Origin: CBIHON01 sp966211965
Lineage (GTDB): Bacteria; Pseudomonadota; Gammaproteobacteria; Burkholderiales; Burkholderiaceae_D
NCBI GenBank assembly: GCA_966211965.1
Contig: CBIHON010000060.1
Coordinates: 1 to 24,115 of the forward strand
Reading direction: 5' to 3'
DNA: 24,115 nt
The notes below the pieces were generated by a model. The model had not been told where the DNA came from. It saw only the letters and a list, made by a program, of their open reading frames with translations, and did not search any database. Position numbers and translations under genes: made by a program. Below are positions 6,202 through 14,089 of the stretch, one piece after another; positions within the stretch are counted from its first letter, which is position 1, and the number at the start of each line of letters is the position of its first letter.

Positions 6202-6834
6202 TCAAGCGCCGGTACGCTTGTAAAAAGCCAGAGCGCCAGACATGCCGATCAATGCCGTACCGCAAGAGCGATTGAACCATTTGACGGTCGCCGCATTTTG
6301 CAGAAAACGCGCGGCGCGCACACCGGCCGCTGCATAGAAAACCATCACCGCGCAATCGATCAATGCGAATATAGCGCCAAGCGTCATGAACTGCGGCAGT
6401 TGTGGCATGGACGGTTCGATGAATTGCGGCAGAAATGCGGAGAAGAATAACAAGCCCTTTGGATTGGCGACTGCAACGAAAAAACTTTTCAAGAAAAGAT
6501 CGCTGCCATGCACCGCGAAATCGCCTGCGTCTGCCAGAGCGGGCGCAGGCGCGCGAGCGTAAAATGCGCACACGCCAAGATAAAACAGATAGGCGACCCC
6601 GCACCATTTGACCGCTTGAAATGCGATCTCGGAAGCGGAGAGGACCGCGCCCAAACCAAAGAACACCGCCGCGATCAGCACCATATCCGAGAGCACCGCA
6701 CCCGCCACCCCGAACAATGCAAGGCGAAAGCCATGATTCAAGCCATTTGACAGCGAGAGCAGCACCGTGGGCCCGGGCGTGACGGTGAGGATCAGCACCG
6801 CCACGGCAAATAGCGACAAGATTGTCGGCGTCAT
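6202..6834 (-). CDS. LysE/RhtB family exporter
   Basis: A 210-residue inner-membrane protein of the LysE/RhtB (amino-acid exporter) family. It begins with the typical first helix followed by TVTPGPTVLLSLSNGLNHG (18-36), then GVAGAVLSDMVLIAAVFFGLG, VKWCGVAYLFYLGV and the conserved KSFFVAVANPKGLLFFSAFLPQF. About six hydrophobic segments span its length, as expected. AGGAATT stands before the ATG. Members export amino acids, homoserine lactones or related small molecules; the substrate cannot be told from sequence. It converges on the cupin gene and is transcribed away from the chemoreceptor gene. Confidence 0.92.
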   Translation of the reverse strand: MTPTILSLFAVAVLILTVTPGPTVLLSLSNGLNHGFRLALFGVAGAVLSDMVLIAAVFFGLGAVLSASEIAFQAVKWCGVAYLFYLGVCAFYARAPAPALADAGDFAVHGSDLFLKSFFVAVANPKGLLFFSAFLPQFIEPSMPQLPQFMTLGAIFALIDCAVMVFYAAAGVRAARFLQNAATVKWFNRSCGTALIGMSGALAFYKRTGA

Positions 6835-7417
6835 GAGAATTCCTGAGGGATAAAATGCCGGTATGTGCGGGCTTGCGCCAACCTAAAGGGCTGGGGAGCA
6901 CACGCGCTTCTTTATTTACGAAGCGAGTTTAGTGGCCGGACATTGGAAATTGAAACGATATATTTTCTTTTTTATTGCTAACTTTATTCACATGACAGGA
7001 AACGAGTCATGCAGCGTGGGTTAAAAATGCTGACGGCCAGCGCCGTGTTTCTCACTGCAAGTAAACACGCCGTCATCCGGCAACCGCCCCTGGTTCGGGG
7101 CCATTACTGCTCGTTATTGTGCGTTTATACGTAGAAGCGTCGCCTCATCGCCACATCGTCGCACCACTCTATGCTAACGGGCTGGCCGGCGCCTTCTCGC
7201 AACGCTTCCGCCAGTTTTTTTGCGCCGAATCTTTCGCAAGCCCCGCTCTTTCTTTCCATACTTTGTATTGCCGGATGACTGGTACATTTGTTCCAGGACA
7301 GAAGTTCGCCTACAAGCAACGCGGCATCCCGCCTACACGATAGGCGCCGAAGCCCGCAAGTCTGCACCCCATAAAACCCACTATTCAGCGGTCTCGCGAC
7401 GGACCCAAGGAGTCATC
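6835..7417. other. Gene-free region upstream of LysE and MCP genes
   Basis: No reading frame here resembles a known protein. The part next to the exporter (6900-7000) is AT-rich and probably holds its promoter; CGCTTC and GAAGCG form a small stem near 6905-6925. A longer stem lies at 7031-7075. The open frame upstream of the chemoreceptor ATG has no ribosome site or signal-like start and is treated as leader. I found no convincing flagellar sigma28 promoter. Confidence 0.5.
7031..7075. repeat. Two-part hairpin
   Basis: TGACGG (7031-7036) pairs with CCGTCA (7070-7075), and CGTGTTT (7044-7050) pairs with AAACACG (7063-7069). The result is a 13-bp stem with a seven-base bulge on one side and a 12-base loop. 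It lies over 300 bases before the chemoreceptor gene, and its role is unknown. Confidence 0.5.
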
Positions 7418-9109
7418 ATGAACCTGCGCAGCTTGCGAATCGGAACACGGCTGGGAATCGGCTTCGGCCTCATCCTCACCATGCTGATCGTGGTGCTCGT
7501 GGCCGACAACGCGATCAGCACCAGGAATCGCGAAACCATGATTGCAGGCCTGGAAGTCAGCCAGGGCAAGAGCGTGCTGGCCAACGCCATCAAGAGTACG
7601 CTGCTCGAAGGCGGCATTGCGATGCGCAATATCGGCTTGCAAAACGATCTCACCGCGATGAAAAAAGAGGAAGAAAAAGTCAAAGTGCTGCGCAAGCGCT
7701 ATGCCGAGGCGCGCGACAAGCTGGTGGAACTGGGATTGACCGAAGCGGAGAAAAAAATCCTGGCCGACATCGCGCAGCTGGACCAGCAAATCGACGCTCC
7801 CTTCAAGGAAGCGATCCGGCAAGTCACCGCCTTCAACAGCGAGGACGCGATCAAGGTGATCGCCACCCGCATCGATCCGCTGAATCAGCAAGCCCTGCTG
7901 GAAATCAACAAGCTGGTCGAGATCCAGCAAACCGCGGCGCGCGCGGTACTCGACGGCGCCGTCGCCTCGGGCCGGCAATTGATGCTGCTGCTGTTCCTGA
8001 TCGGGGCTGCCGCACTGGTGATCGGCCTGCTGTTCGCCTGGCGCATGACGCATAGCATCACCAGCCCTTTGCAGGATGCGGTGGCGATTGCGCGCCGGGT
8101 CGCGGCCGGCGAGCTGACGTCGAAGGTCGGCGTGATCGGCAAGGATGAAGTCAGCCAATTGCTGCAGACCTTGAAAGACATGAACGACAGCCTGTTGAAA
8201 ATCGTCGGCGAAGTGCGCCGGGGCACCGACTCCATCGCGATCGCCTCGCGCGAGATCGCCGGCGCCAACGCCGACCTGTCGGCGCGTACCGAAACCCAGG
8301 CCGACGCCTTGCAGGAAACCGCCAGTTCGATGGAAGAGCTGACCGCGACCGTCAAGCAGAATGACGAAAACGCGCGGCAGGCCAATCAACTGGTGATCTC
8401 CGCTTCGGATGTCGCGAAGAAGGGCGGCGCCGTGGTGGGCCAGGTGGTCGACACCATGGGCTCGATCAAGGACAGCTCGCGCAAGATCGTCGACATCATC
8501 GGGGTGATCGACGGCATCGCTTTCCAGACCAATATCCTCGCATTGAACGCAGCGGTGGAGGCAGGGCGCGCCGGCGAGCAGGGGCGCGGCTTCGCAGTGG
8601 TGGCGGCCGAGGTGCGCACCCTGGCGCAGCGCTCGGCCGGCGCGGCCAGAGAGATCAAAGCGCTGATCAGCGACTCGGTCGAAAAAGTCGACACCGGCGC
8701 CAAACTGGTCGATGAAGCGGGCCGGACCATGGAAGAGATCGTGAGCTCGGTCAAGCACGTGGCCGACATCATGGGAGAGATCGCCGCCGCCAGCCGCGAG
8801 CAAAGCAGCGGCATCGAAGAAGTCAACCGTGCGATCGACCAGATGGATCAAATGACGCAGCAAAACGCGGCCCTGGTGGAGCAGGCGTCGGCGGCCGCCG
8901 CAAGCATGCAGGACCAGGCGGCAAGCCTGGCGCAGGCGATGTCGGTGTTCAAGATGGAGGGCGTGCAGGCGGTGGAAGCGGCGCCGCTCCCCACCGCAAT
9001 TGCCGTGCCGCGTGCCGCGCTGGCGGCCGTGCGCCCCGCAGCACCGGTACGTAGTGATCCGATCCGCGCTCCGAGGTCGGATAACGACGATCAATGGGAA
9101 GAGTTCTGA
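7418..9109 (+). CDS. Methyl-accepting chemotaxis protein
   Basis: A 563-residue transmembrane chemoreceptor. AAGGAG precedes the ATG at 7418 (MNLRSLRIGTRLGIG) by six bases, which fixes this start. TM1 is about residues 12-30. A helical periplasmic sensor of about 155 residues resembles the four-helix-bundle class. TM2 is about 188-208 (LMLLLFLIGAAALVIGLLFA), then a HAMP domain to about 262. The long methylation and signalling coiled coil follows, with the near-invariant hairpin tip IAFQTNILALNAAVEAGRAG around 366-385. The protein ends in DDQWEEF, resembling the C-terminal NWETF-type tail that tethers CheR and CheB in high-abundance receptors, after an Ala/Pro-rich linker. No che genes lie nearby, so it is an orphan receptor feeding a distant chemosensory array. 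The ligand is unknown. Confidence 0.96.
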   Translation: MNLRSLRIGTRLGIGFGLILTMLIVVLVADNAISTRNRETMIAGLEVSQGKSVLANAIKSTLLEGGIAMRNIGLQNDLTAMKKEEEKVKVLRKRYAEARDKLVELGLTEAEKKILADIAQLDQQIDAPFKEAIRQVTAFNSEDAIKVIATRIDPLNQQALLEINKLVEIQQTAARAVLDGAVASGRQLMLLLFLIGAAALVIGLLFAWRMTHSITSPLQDAVAIARRVAAGELTSKVGVIGKDEVSQLLQTLKDMNDSLLKIVGEVRRGTDSIAIASREIAGANADLSARTETQADALQETASSMEELTATVKQNDENARQANQLVISASDVAKKGGAVVGQVVDTMGSIKDSSRKIVDIIGVIDGIAFQTNILALNAAVEAGRAGEQGRGFAVVAAEVRTLAQRSAGAAREIKALISDSVEKVDTGAKLVDEAGRTMEEIVSSVKHVADIMGEIAAASREQSSGIEEVNRAIDQMDQMTQQNAALVEQASAAAASMQDQAASLAQAMSVFKMEGVQAVEAAPLPTAIAVPRAALAAVRPAAPVRSDPIRAPRSDNDDQWEEF

Positions 9110-9154
9110 GCTCGACTTTATCCATTTAGGGATGATAGGTGGGCAGCTTATCGA

Positions 9155-9190
9155 TTTCCCGTAGGGCGGCTGCACCCGCCCTATGGGAAA
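9155..9190. repeat. Near-perfect 15-bp stem after the MCP gene
   Basis: TTTCCCGTAGGGCGG (9155-9169) pairs with CCGCCCTATGGGAAA (9176-9190) around a 6-base loop, with one G-T pair. It stands about 45 bases after the chemoreceptor stop. No T-run follows, so a Rho-independent terminator is unproven. Its GTAGGGCGG style resembles palindromic intergenic elements of Burkholderiales and the palindrome at 4846. Confidence 0.7.
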
Positions 9191-9336
9191 CAATCGGCGA
9201 ACTGTATTGCCGCCTGCCCCGATCATTCAAAGACATGCAAGAATACGCCAACTCGTCTTTTAGGCTTTCGAAAGCAGTTCGCAAATTGGATAAAGTCGAG
9301 CCAAGAAGCCATGGACAAGCAGCGGCAATCCGTGAA

Positions 9337-10122
9337 ATGAATTTTCGGAAAAAAATGAAGAAAGGCATGACAATCGTGACGCTTCTTACTCGGATCGCCT
9401 GGTGTTGCGCAGGTATCGCCATGGCTGCTTCCGCGGCAGCAACGCCCGCCGCCAATCTCACCATCACCACCGAAGATTCACCGCCCTACAACATGTCCGA
9501 AGGCGGTCGGGTCATCGGCATCGGCACCGACAAAGTCAGGGAAATCATGGCGCGCGCCGAGGTCGCCTACACCATCGAGCTATTGCCCTGGAAGCGCGCC
9601 TATGACTCGGCCTTGCATTTTCCCGACACCTGCGTCTACTCGACCACGCGCACCCCGGAGCGCGAGGGCCTGTTCAAGTGGGTCGGCCCTGTGGCGATCA
9701 GCGAATGGGTGATGTACGGCCGGGCCGACCGCAAATACAAACTCGGCACCCTCGAAGACGCGCGAACGCTGCGCATCGGCACCTACAACGCCGACGTGCG
9801 CGACAGCTATTTGCGCGCGCGCGGTTTCCATGTCGATACGGTCAGCGACGACACCCTCAACCCGAAAAAACTGCTGGCCGATCGCATCGATCTATGGGCT
9901 TCCGGCAAGTTCGAAGGACGCGCGATTGTCATGCATAACGGCTGGGGCGACAAGCTCGTGCCGGTGCTGTCCTTCAACAAGGCGGAACTCTATCTGGCCT
10001 GCAACCGGGCAGTGCCCGATGCCTTGATCGAACGCTTGAACGCGACACTGCAGGCCATGGGCCGGGACGGCACCGTCAAGACATTGGAGCGGAAGTACGA
10101 GGCTTGGCCCAACTTGCGATGA
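9337..10122 (+). CDS. Periplasmic solute-binding protein (SBP family 3-like)
   Basis: About 261 residues from the ATG at 9337. Starts at 9355 and 9367 are also possible, and the ribosome site does not settle the choice. The N-terminus is a Sec signal peptide: basic MNFRKKMKKG, a hydrophobic core, then AMAASAAA with probable cleavage near residue 34. The mature part begins NLTITTEDSPPYNMSEGG, the classical first strand of amino-acid-type binding proteins. IGIGTDKVREIM and LPWKRAYDSAL follow, a pattern common in transporter substrate-binding domain proteins not linked to a permease. TLRIGTYNADVRDSYL and KLLADRIDLWASGK form the second lobe. No ABC permease or ATPase is adjacent. The gene follows the chemoreceptor by about 230 bases in the same direction, so presenting a ligand to that receptor is a possible but untested role. 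Confidence 0.85.
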   Translation: MNFRKKMKKGMTIVTLLTRIAWCCAGIAMAASAAATPAANLTITTEDSPPYNMSEGGRVIGIGTDKVREIMARAEVAYTIELLPWKRAYDSALHFPDTCVYSTTRTPEREGLFKWVGPVAISEWVMYGRADRKYKLGTLEDARTLRIGTYNADVRDSYLRARGFHVDTVSDDTLNPKKLLADRIDLWASGKFEGRAIVMHNGWGDKLVPVLSFNKAELYLACNRAVPDALIERLNATLQAMGRDGTVKTLERKYEAWPNLR

Positions 10123-10191
10123 AATAAAGGAAACCTCTAAAACCGCAAACGCGGCTAAGTATGCGGGGACGCCCTGGCTTACACTGCGTCC

Positions 10192-11058
10192 ATGAAACGA
10201 ACCAGTTCCGAACAAGACTACCGCAATCGCATCGCCCGCGTGGTGGCGGCGATCGTGGCCGATCCGATGGCGCCGCACAGCCTGGAAAAATTGGCCGCCA
10301 TCGCCCATTTTTCTACCTTCCATTTCCATCGGATTTATCACGGCATCACCGGCGAGACCGTCGCCGCGACCATCCGCCGCCTGCGCCTGGCGCGCGCAGC
10401 GATGATGCTGGGCAGCGGCCAAACCAGCGTGACCGAGATCGCGCTGGACGCCGGCTATGACAGTCCGCAAGCCTTTACACGGGCATTTCGAAATTTCACC
10501 GGCAGCAGTCCGCGCGGCTTTCAGCGGCAGATGGATATATTCGCCAAGCGGCAAACGCCCGACACAGGAACGCCCACTCGCAAGCTGGCGGTGCAATTGA
10601 TCGAACGTCCTGCATTGCGCGTCCACGCTCTGCGCCATCGCGGCCCCAACGCGACGATCCCGCATACCCATCGACGCTTGCGCGAGCATGTCGGCGAACG
10701 GCCGGTCGCGCAGTGGCTCGGCATCAGCTATGGCGACGGCGATGCGGACGCCGGCCTCGGTGCAAACTTCCGCTATTACGCAGGTGCGGTGCTGGAGAGC
10801 GAACTGTCTGGTGTGGACCAGGCCGAGCTGATCGATCTTCCCGGCGGCACCTATGCCTCGCACACGCTGACCGGGCCTTACACGCAAATCGGCACGGCGA
10901 TGTTCCTGCTGTATGCCGAGTGGCTGCCGCGCAGCGGACTGGAGCCGGAAAACCGGCCGACGCTGGAACATTACCTGAACAATCCGCGCAATGCCGCACC
11001 CGAGGCATTGCGCACCGATCTGCTGATCCCGGTCCGCGCGCTTTCCGCCGGACGTTGA
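10192..11058 (+). CDS. AraC regulator with GyrI-like effector domain
   Basis: A 288-residue transcription factor with the DNA-binding domain first. Two helix-turn-helix motifs span about residues 8-108: LEKLAAIAHFSTFHFHRIYH, and VTEIALDAGYDSPQAFTRAFRNFTGSSPRGF. A GyrI-like (Rob/SoxS-type small-molecule-binding) domain follows, about 125-285, with VQLIERPALRVHALRHRGP, GGTYASHTLTGPYTQIG and a late LLIPVRA strand. This HTH-first order is that of Rob-like regulators, which bind hydrophobic drugs or bile-salt-like ligands. The hydrolase gene begins 20 bases after its stop, so the two are probably co-transcribed and functionally linked. Confidence 0.92.
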   Translation: MKRTSSEQDYRNRIARVVAAIVADPMAPHSLEKLAAIAHFSTFHFHRIYHGITGETVAATIRRLRLARAAMMLGSGQTSVTEIALDAGYDSPQAFTRAFRNFTGSSPRGFQRQMDIFAKRQTPDTGTPTRKLAVQLIERPALRVHALRHRGPNATIPHTHRRLREHVGERPVAQWLGISYGDGDADAGLGANFRYYAGAVLESELSGVDQAELIDLPGGTYASHTLTGPYTQIGTAMFLLYAEWLPRSGLEPENRPTLEHYLNNPRNAAPEALRTDLLIPVRALSAGR

Positions 11059-11078
11059 ACATTTACCAGGAGCTTTGC

Positions 11079-12080
11079 ATGAAACGACTATTCCCGATTT
11101 TGCTGGTGCTGTGGTGCGTGGCCATGGCGGCGCATGGCGCCCCGCCTGCGGCCGGCGTCGGCATCATCAGGCTGACGGCCCAAGGCGAATACGCCGTGCC
11201 GATTGCAGTCTGGTATCCGAGTTCCGTCCCGTCGTCCGAGTGGAGCGCCGGCCCCTACCTGATCCACGCCACGCGCGACGCTCCGGTGGCGCCGGGCACA
11301 CTGCCCCTGATCATGCTGTCGCACGGCAGCGGCGGCGGCGAATTCGGCCATGCCGATCTGGCAGAAGCCTTGGCGCGGCGCGGCTACGTGGTCGCGGCGC
11401 CGCGCCATCTCGGCGACAGCTACGACAAGCCCGAAGGCCGCGGCAGCGACGTGCAAGGCATCGGTCGCCCCTGGCAGATCGTCGCTGCGCTCGACGCGGT
11501 GCTGGCTGACAAGCGCCTGAACATCGACCGCAAGCGCATCGGCATGGCCGGGTTTTCCGCGGGCGGCTATACCACGCTGGTGATGGCGGGCGCACGGCCG
11601 GATTTTTCGCTGCATGCGGCCCATTGCAAGGCACATCCGGATGACGCCGAAATGTGCCCGGCCGGCGCGCTGACCCAGCGCCGCGTCACGCGGCCGGGCT
11701 GGAAACTGCCCGAAGACCGCCGCATCCGCGCCGCCGTGGCAATGGCGCCCTTGAGTGCGCTGTTCGACGCCCAGGGCGTGGCGGATGTCAGGATTCCGCT
11801 GCGCATTTACCAAGCGAGCGACGACCAACTGCTGCGCGCCGAATGGCATGCGGATCATCTGCTGGGCATCTTGCCGCGTGCAACGGAGCGCGGCGCAGTC
11901 CCCGGCGGCCACTATGTCTTCCTGGCGCCGTGCAGCGATCAACTCAAGCTGAGCTCAGCACCCATTTGCACCGATGCGCCGGGCGTCGACCGGCAGGCGA
12001 TCCACGCCCGGCTGAATGCGGAAATCGCCGATTTTTTCGACCGGAAATTGGCTGGGGAAGGCAAGACGGAGAGCAATTGA
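11079..12080 (+). CDS. Exported alpha/beta hydrolase (dienelactone hydrolase-like)
   Basis: A 333-residue alpha/beta-hydrolase with a Sec signal peptide (MKRLFPILLVLWCVAMAAHG, cleaved near residue 20), so it should act in the periplasm or outside the cell. The oxyanion region LPLIMLSHGSGGGEFGHADLA (75-95) is followed by the nucleophile elbow GFSAGG with Ser160. D248 or D249 (YQASDDQLL) and His278 (PGGHYVFL) complete a plausible triad. The arrangement matches predicted dienelactone hydrolases and platelet-activating-factor acetylhydrolase-like lipases, so esters or short lipids are likely substrates. CAGGAG lies eight bases before the ATG at 11079. It is paired with the AraC/GyrI regulator just upstream. 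C183, C193 and two later Cys could form disulfides, consistent with export. Confidence 0.88.
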   Translation: MKRLFPILLVLWCVAMAAHGAPPAAGVGIIRLTAQGEYAVPIAVWYPSSVPSSEWSAGPYLIHATRDAPVAPGTLPLIMLSHGSGGGEFGHADLAEALARRGYVVAAPRHLGDSYDKPEGRGSDVQGIGRPWQIVAALDAVLADKRLNIDRKRIGMAGFSAGGYTTLVMAGARPDFSLHAAHCKAHPDDAEMCPAGALTQRRVTRPGWKLPEDRRIRAAVAMAPLSALFDAQGVADVRIPLRIYQASDDQLLRAEWHADHLLGILPRATERGAVPGGHYVFLAPCSDQLKLSSAPICTDAPGVDRQAIHARLNAEIADFFDRKLAGEGKTESN

Positions 12081-12133
12081 GGCGGGCGCGGTAGCACGCC
12101 TCGCGCACGCATGACTCATCGAAGAGTTGCTTC

Positions 12134-12781
12134 TCAGGTATCGGACAAACCATCATCCATGTTGCCGATATCGCTGTCGATACTGTCGATGCCGGCATCA
12201 GCGGCGAGATCATGGTTGTCGGCGAGGAGCGGACTGGCGGTTTCCTGGACGGGACCGGCATTTTGCTCGGACAAGGACGCCAGCCCATGCTGGCCAAGCG
12301 CCTGCGTGCCGCCGTGATGGCCCAGCAGACTCTCGATTCCCTGAAACAGCAATGCACCGCCGGCAACCCCGGCTGCGGTAGCTGCCATACTCCCGAGAAA
12401 GCTGCCTGCACCGCCCTGCAAAAATCCTTGCGGCGCGGCGGCGGGCACATAGGCGGGCTGGACCGGTACTGGGGCGGCGGCAGGCCTGAATCCGCTTGCA
12501 GCGCTATTGCCCCACAGATTGCCCGCATTGAGAAAGCCGGAATTGCCGGCCGGCTGGGACGCAGCCTGCAGTTGGTTTTGCAAGGCGGCGATTTGCTCCT
12601 TGGCGGTCGCGAGCGCCTGATCTTGCAGCAAGGCGCGTTGAACCAGCAGATAGGCCGCATCAGGCTGCTGGGAAACCGCCCGCGCAATCTGAGCCTCGGC
12701 TTGCGGATCTTTCACGACTCCTTTGACCTGGACTAGCTGTTCCAAAAAATTTTGCAAAAGCTGGGTTTCTTGCGGACTCAT
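12134..12781 (-). CDS. DUF2076 domain protein
   Basis: A 215-residue protein of the DUF2076 family. The conserved N-terminal part is helical and begins MSPQETQLLQNFLEQLVQVKG, then AQIARAVSQQPDAAYLLVQR and a coiled-coil stretch ALATAKEQIAALQNQLQAA. A low-complexity Ala/Pro/Gln middle follows, then a Gly-rich segment GSMAATAAGVAGGALLFQGIESLLGHHGG that resembles a membrane-associated or glycine-zipper region. The C-terminus is acidic (DIGNMDDGLSDT). The family is annotated as periplasmic ligand-binding sensor-like, but no signal peptide is visible and the function is unknown. AGGAG stands eight bases before the ATG. It converges on the hydrolase gene, with a 6-bp GAGGCG/CGCCTC stem between them. 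Confidence 0.85.
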   Translation of the reverse strand: MSPQETQLLQNFLEQLVQVKGVVKDPQAEAQIARAVSQQPDAAYLLVQRALLQDQALATAKEQIAALQNQLQAASQPAGNSGFLNAGNLWGNSAASGFRPAAAPVPVQPAYVPAAAPQGFLQGGAGSFLGSMAATAAGVAGGALLFQGIESLLGHHGGTQALGQHGLASLSEQNAGPVQETASPLLADNHDLAADAGIDSIDSDIGNMDDGLSDT

Positions 12782-13081
12782 CGTTGAGACTCCTGGGGCA
12801 GATTGTTGGCGCGCTGGATTGTTGCGCGCATGCCGGCAAATTGAGGGTGGTTTACCGATATTTAAAGAGCAAATTTTTGCAACTCCGTTTTCGGCATGAG
12901 GTCATTGAAAAGTACGGGACGCGAGCCAGTGCGCCGGCTATCAACAATTCGCGGATTGCTTCGTAAGATGAGTGAAACCCATCATGATGGACCGTGCGCG
13001 TGATAGGTTCCCCCATCCTATGAGGCAATTCAAAATCGTCGGGGAGCGACTCATCAACATCTGCCACATGCGGAGAAACCC
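12782..13081. other. Divergent promoter region, no gene seen
   Basis: This 300-base gap separates the divergent DUF2076 and DUF5996 genes. It has an AT-rich block at about 12850-12890, including the small palindrome GCAAATTTTTGC (12869-12880), which is the likely promoter area. No promoter there matches both hexamers well, and no small gene is supportable. Confidence 0.45.
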
Positions 13082-14047
13082 ATGGCTCTTTCAAACACAT
13101 CCGGCGATTCATCCGACAATCAACACTGGCCCGACTTGCCCTTTGAAGAATGGAAAGACACCTGCGGCACGCTGCACATGTGGACGCAGATCGTGGGCAA
13201 GATACGGCGGACGCAAGCACCGTGGATCAACCATTCCTGGCATGTGCCGCTTTATCTCACGGCGCGCGGCATGACGACATCGCCCATACCGTACGGTGCG
13301 CGCACGTTCCAGATCGATTTCGATTTCATCGAGCATCGTCTTTTGATTGAAACCGGCGATGGGATGAACAAGACGATTGCGCTGGCGCCGCGTTCGGTAG
13401 CCGATTTCTATCGCGAACTGTTTAGCCACCTGTCCGAACTTGGCATCGGCATCAAGATTCATACGACCCCCAATGAAGTCGCCGATGCCATTCCGTTCGA
13501 GCAGGACAATGTGCACGCTTCCTACGACGCCGAGTATGCCAACCGCTTCTGGCGCTGCCTGTTGCAGGTAGAACGCGTGTTCCGGCAATTCCGCAGCGGC
13601 TTCATCGGCAAATGCAGCCCGATCCATTTTTTCTGGGGCAGTTTCGATCTTGCCGTAACGCGCTTTTCCGGGCGCTTGGCGCCGACGCATCCGGGCGGCA
13701 TACCGAATTGCCCGGACTGGGTGGTGCGCGAAGCCTACTCGCATGAAGTCAGCAGTTGCGGCTTCTGGGCGGGCAGCGAACTGATGCCTTATCCGGTGTT
13801 TTACGCATACGCCTACCCGGAACCGCCGGGCTTCGATACGGCGCGGGTGCGTCCGGAAAAGGCTGGCTACAACGCCGAATTCCGCGAATTCATCTTGCCG
13901 TACGACGAGGTGCGTCAGGCATCATCGCCCGATGCGGCACTGCTGGCCTTTCTGCAGGACAGTTACGAAGCGGCAGCCGACCTGGGCAAGTGGGACCGTC
14001 CGATGCTGGAGCGGACGGGGTTCCCATATTTTTCATTGACGCCTTGA
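13082..14047 (+). CDS. DUF5996 family protein
   Basis: A 321-residue cytosolic protein of the DUF5996 family, whose function is unknown. Typical features are WPDLPFEEWKDTCGTLHMWTQIVGKIR near the start, NHSWHVPLYLTARGMTTSPI, and the later FFWGSFDLAVTRFSGR. SHEVSSCGFWAGS and the region around YPVFYAYAYPEP are aromatic-rich, as in the family. CGGAGA lies five bases before the ATG. There is no signal peptide or membrane segment. It converges on the ABC permease gene, 42 bases away. The length is normal for the family and no disruption is seen. Confidence 0.88.
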   Translation: MALSNTSGDSSDNQHWPDLPFEEWKDTCGTLHMWTQIVGKIRRTQAPWINHSWHVPLYLTARGMTTSPIPYGARTFQIDFDFIEHRLLIETGDGMNKTIALAPRSVADFYRELFSHLSELGIGIKIHTTPNEVADAIPFEQDNVHASYDAEYANRFWRCLLQVERVFRQFRSGFIGKCSPIHFFWGSFDLAVTRFSGRLAPTHPGGIPNCPDWVVREAYSHEVSSCGFWAGSELMPYPVFYAYAYPEPPGFDTARVRPEKAGYNAEFREFILPYDEVRQASSPDAALLAFLQDSYEAAADLGKWDRPMLERTGFPYFSLTP

Positions 14048-14089
14048 TGATCGCCAAGCGGCGCGTGATCTGCTCATCTGCATGAGCAA

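Noticed and set aside
7202..7218. Rho-independent terminator at the T-run near 7212
   Set aside because: The sequence before the run of T does not form a stable stem.
7220..7417. Upstream extension of the chemoreceptor
   Set aside because: The ATG at 7418 has a strong AAGGAG site and opens directly with the basic pre-TM1 segment; the extension is unlike any MCP start.
7385..9226. 613-codon minus-strand frame opposite the chemoreceptor
   Set aside because: The plus strand has the invariant MCP signalling tip and HAMP layout; the antisense frame has no recognisable domain.
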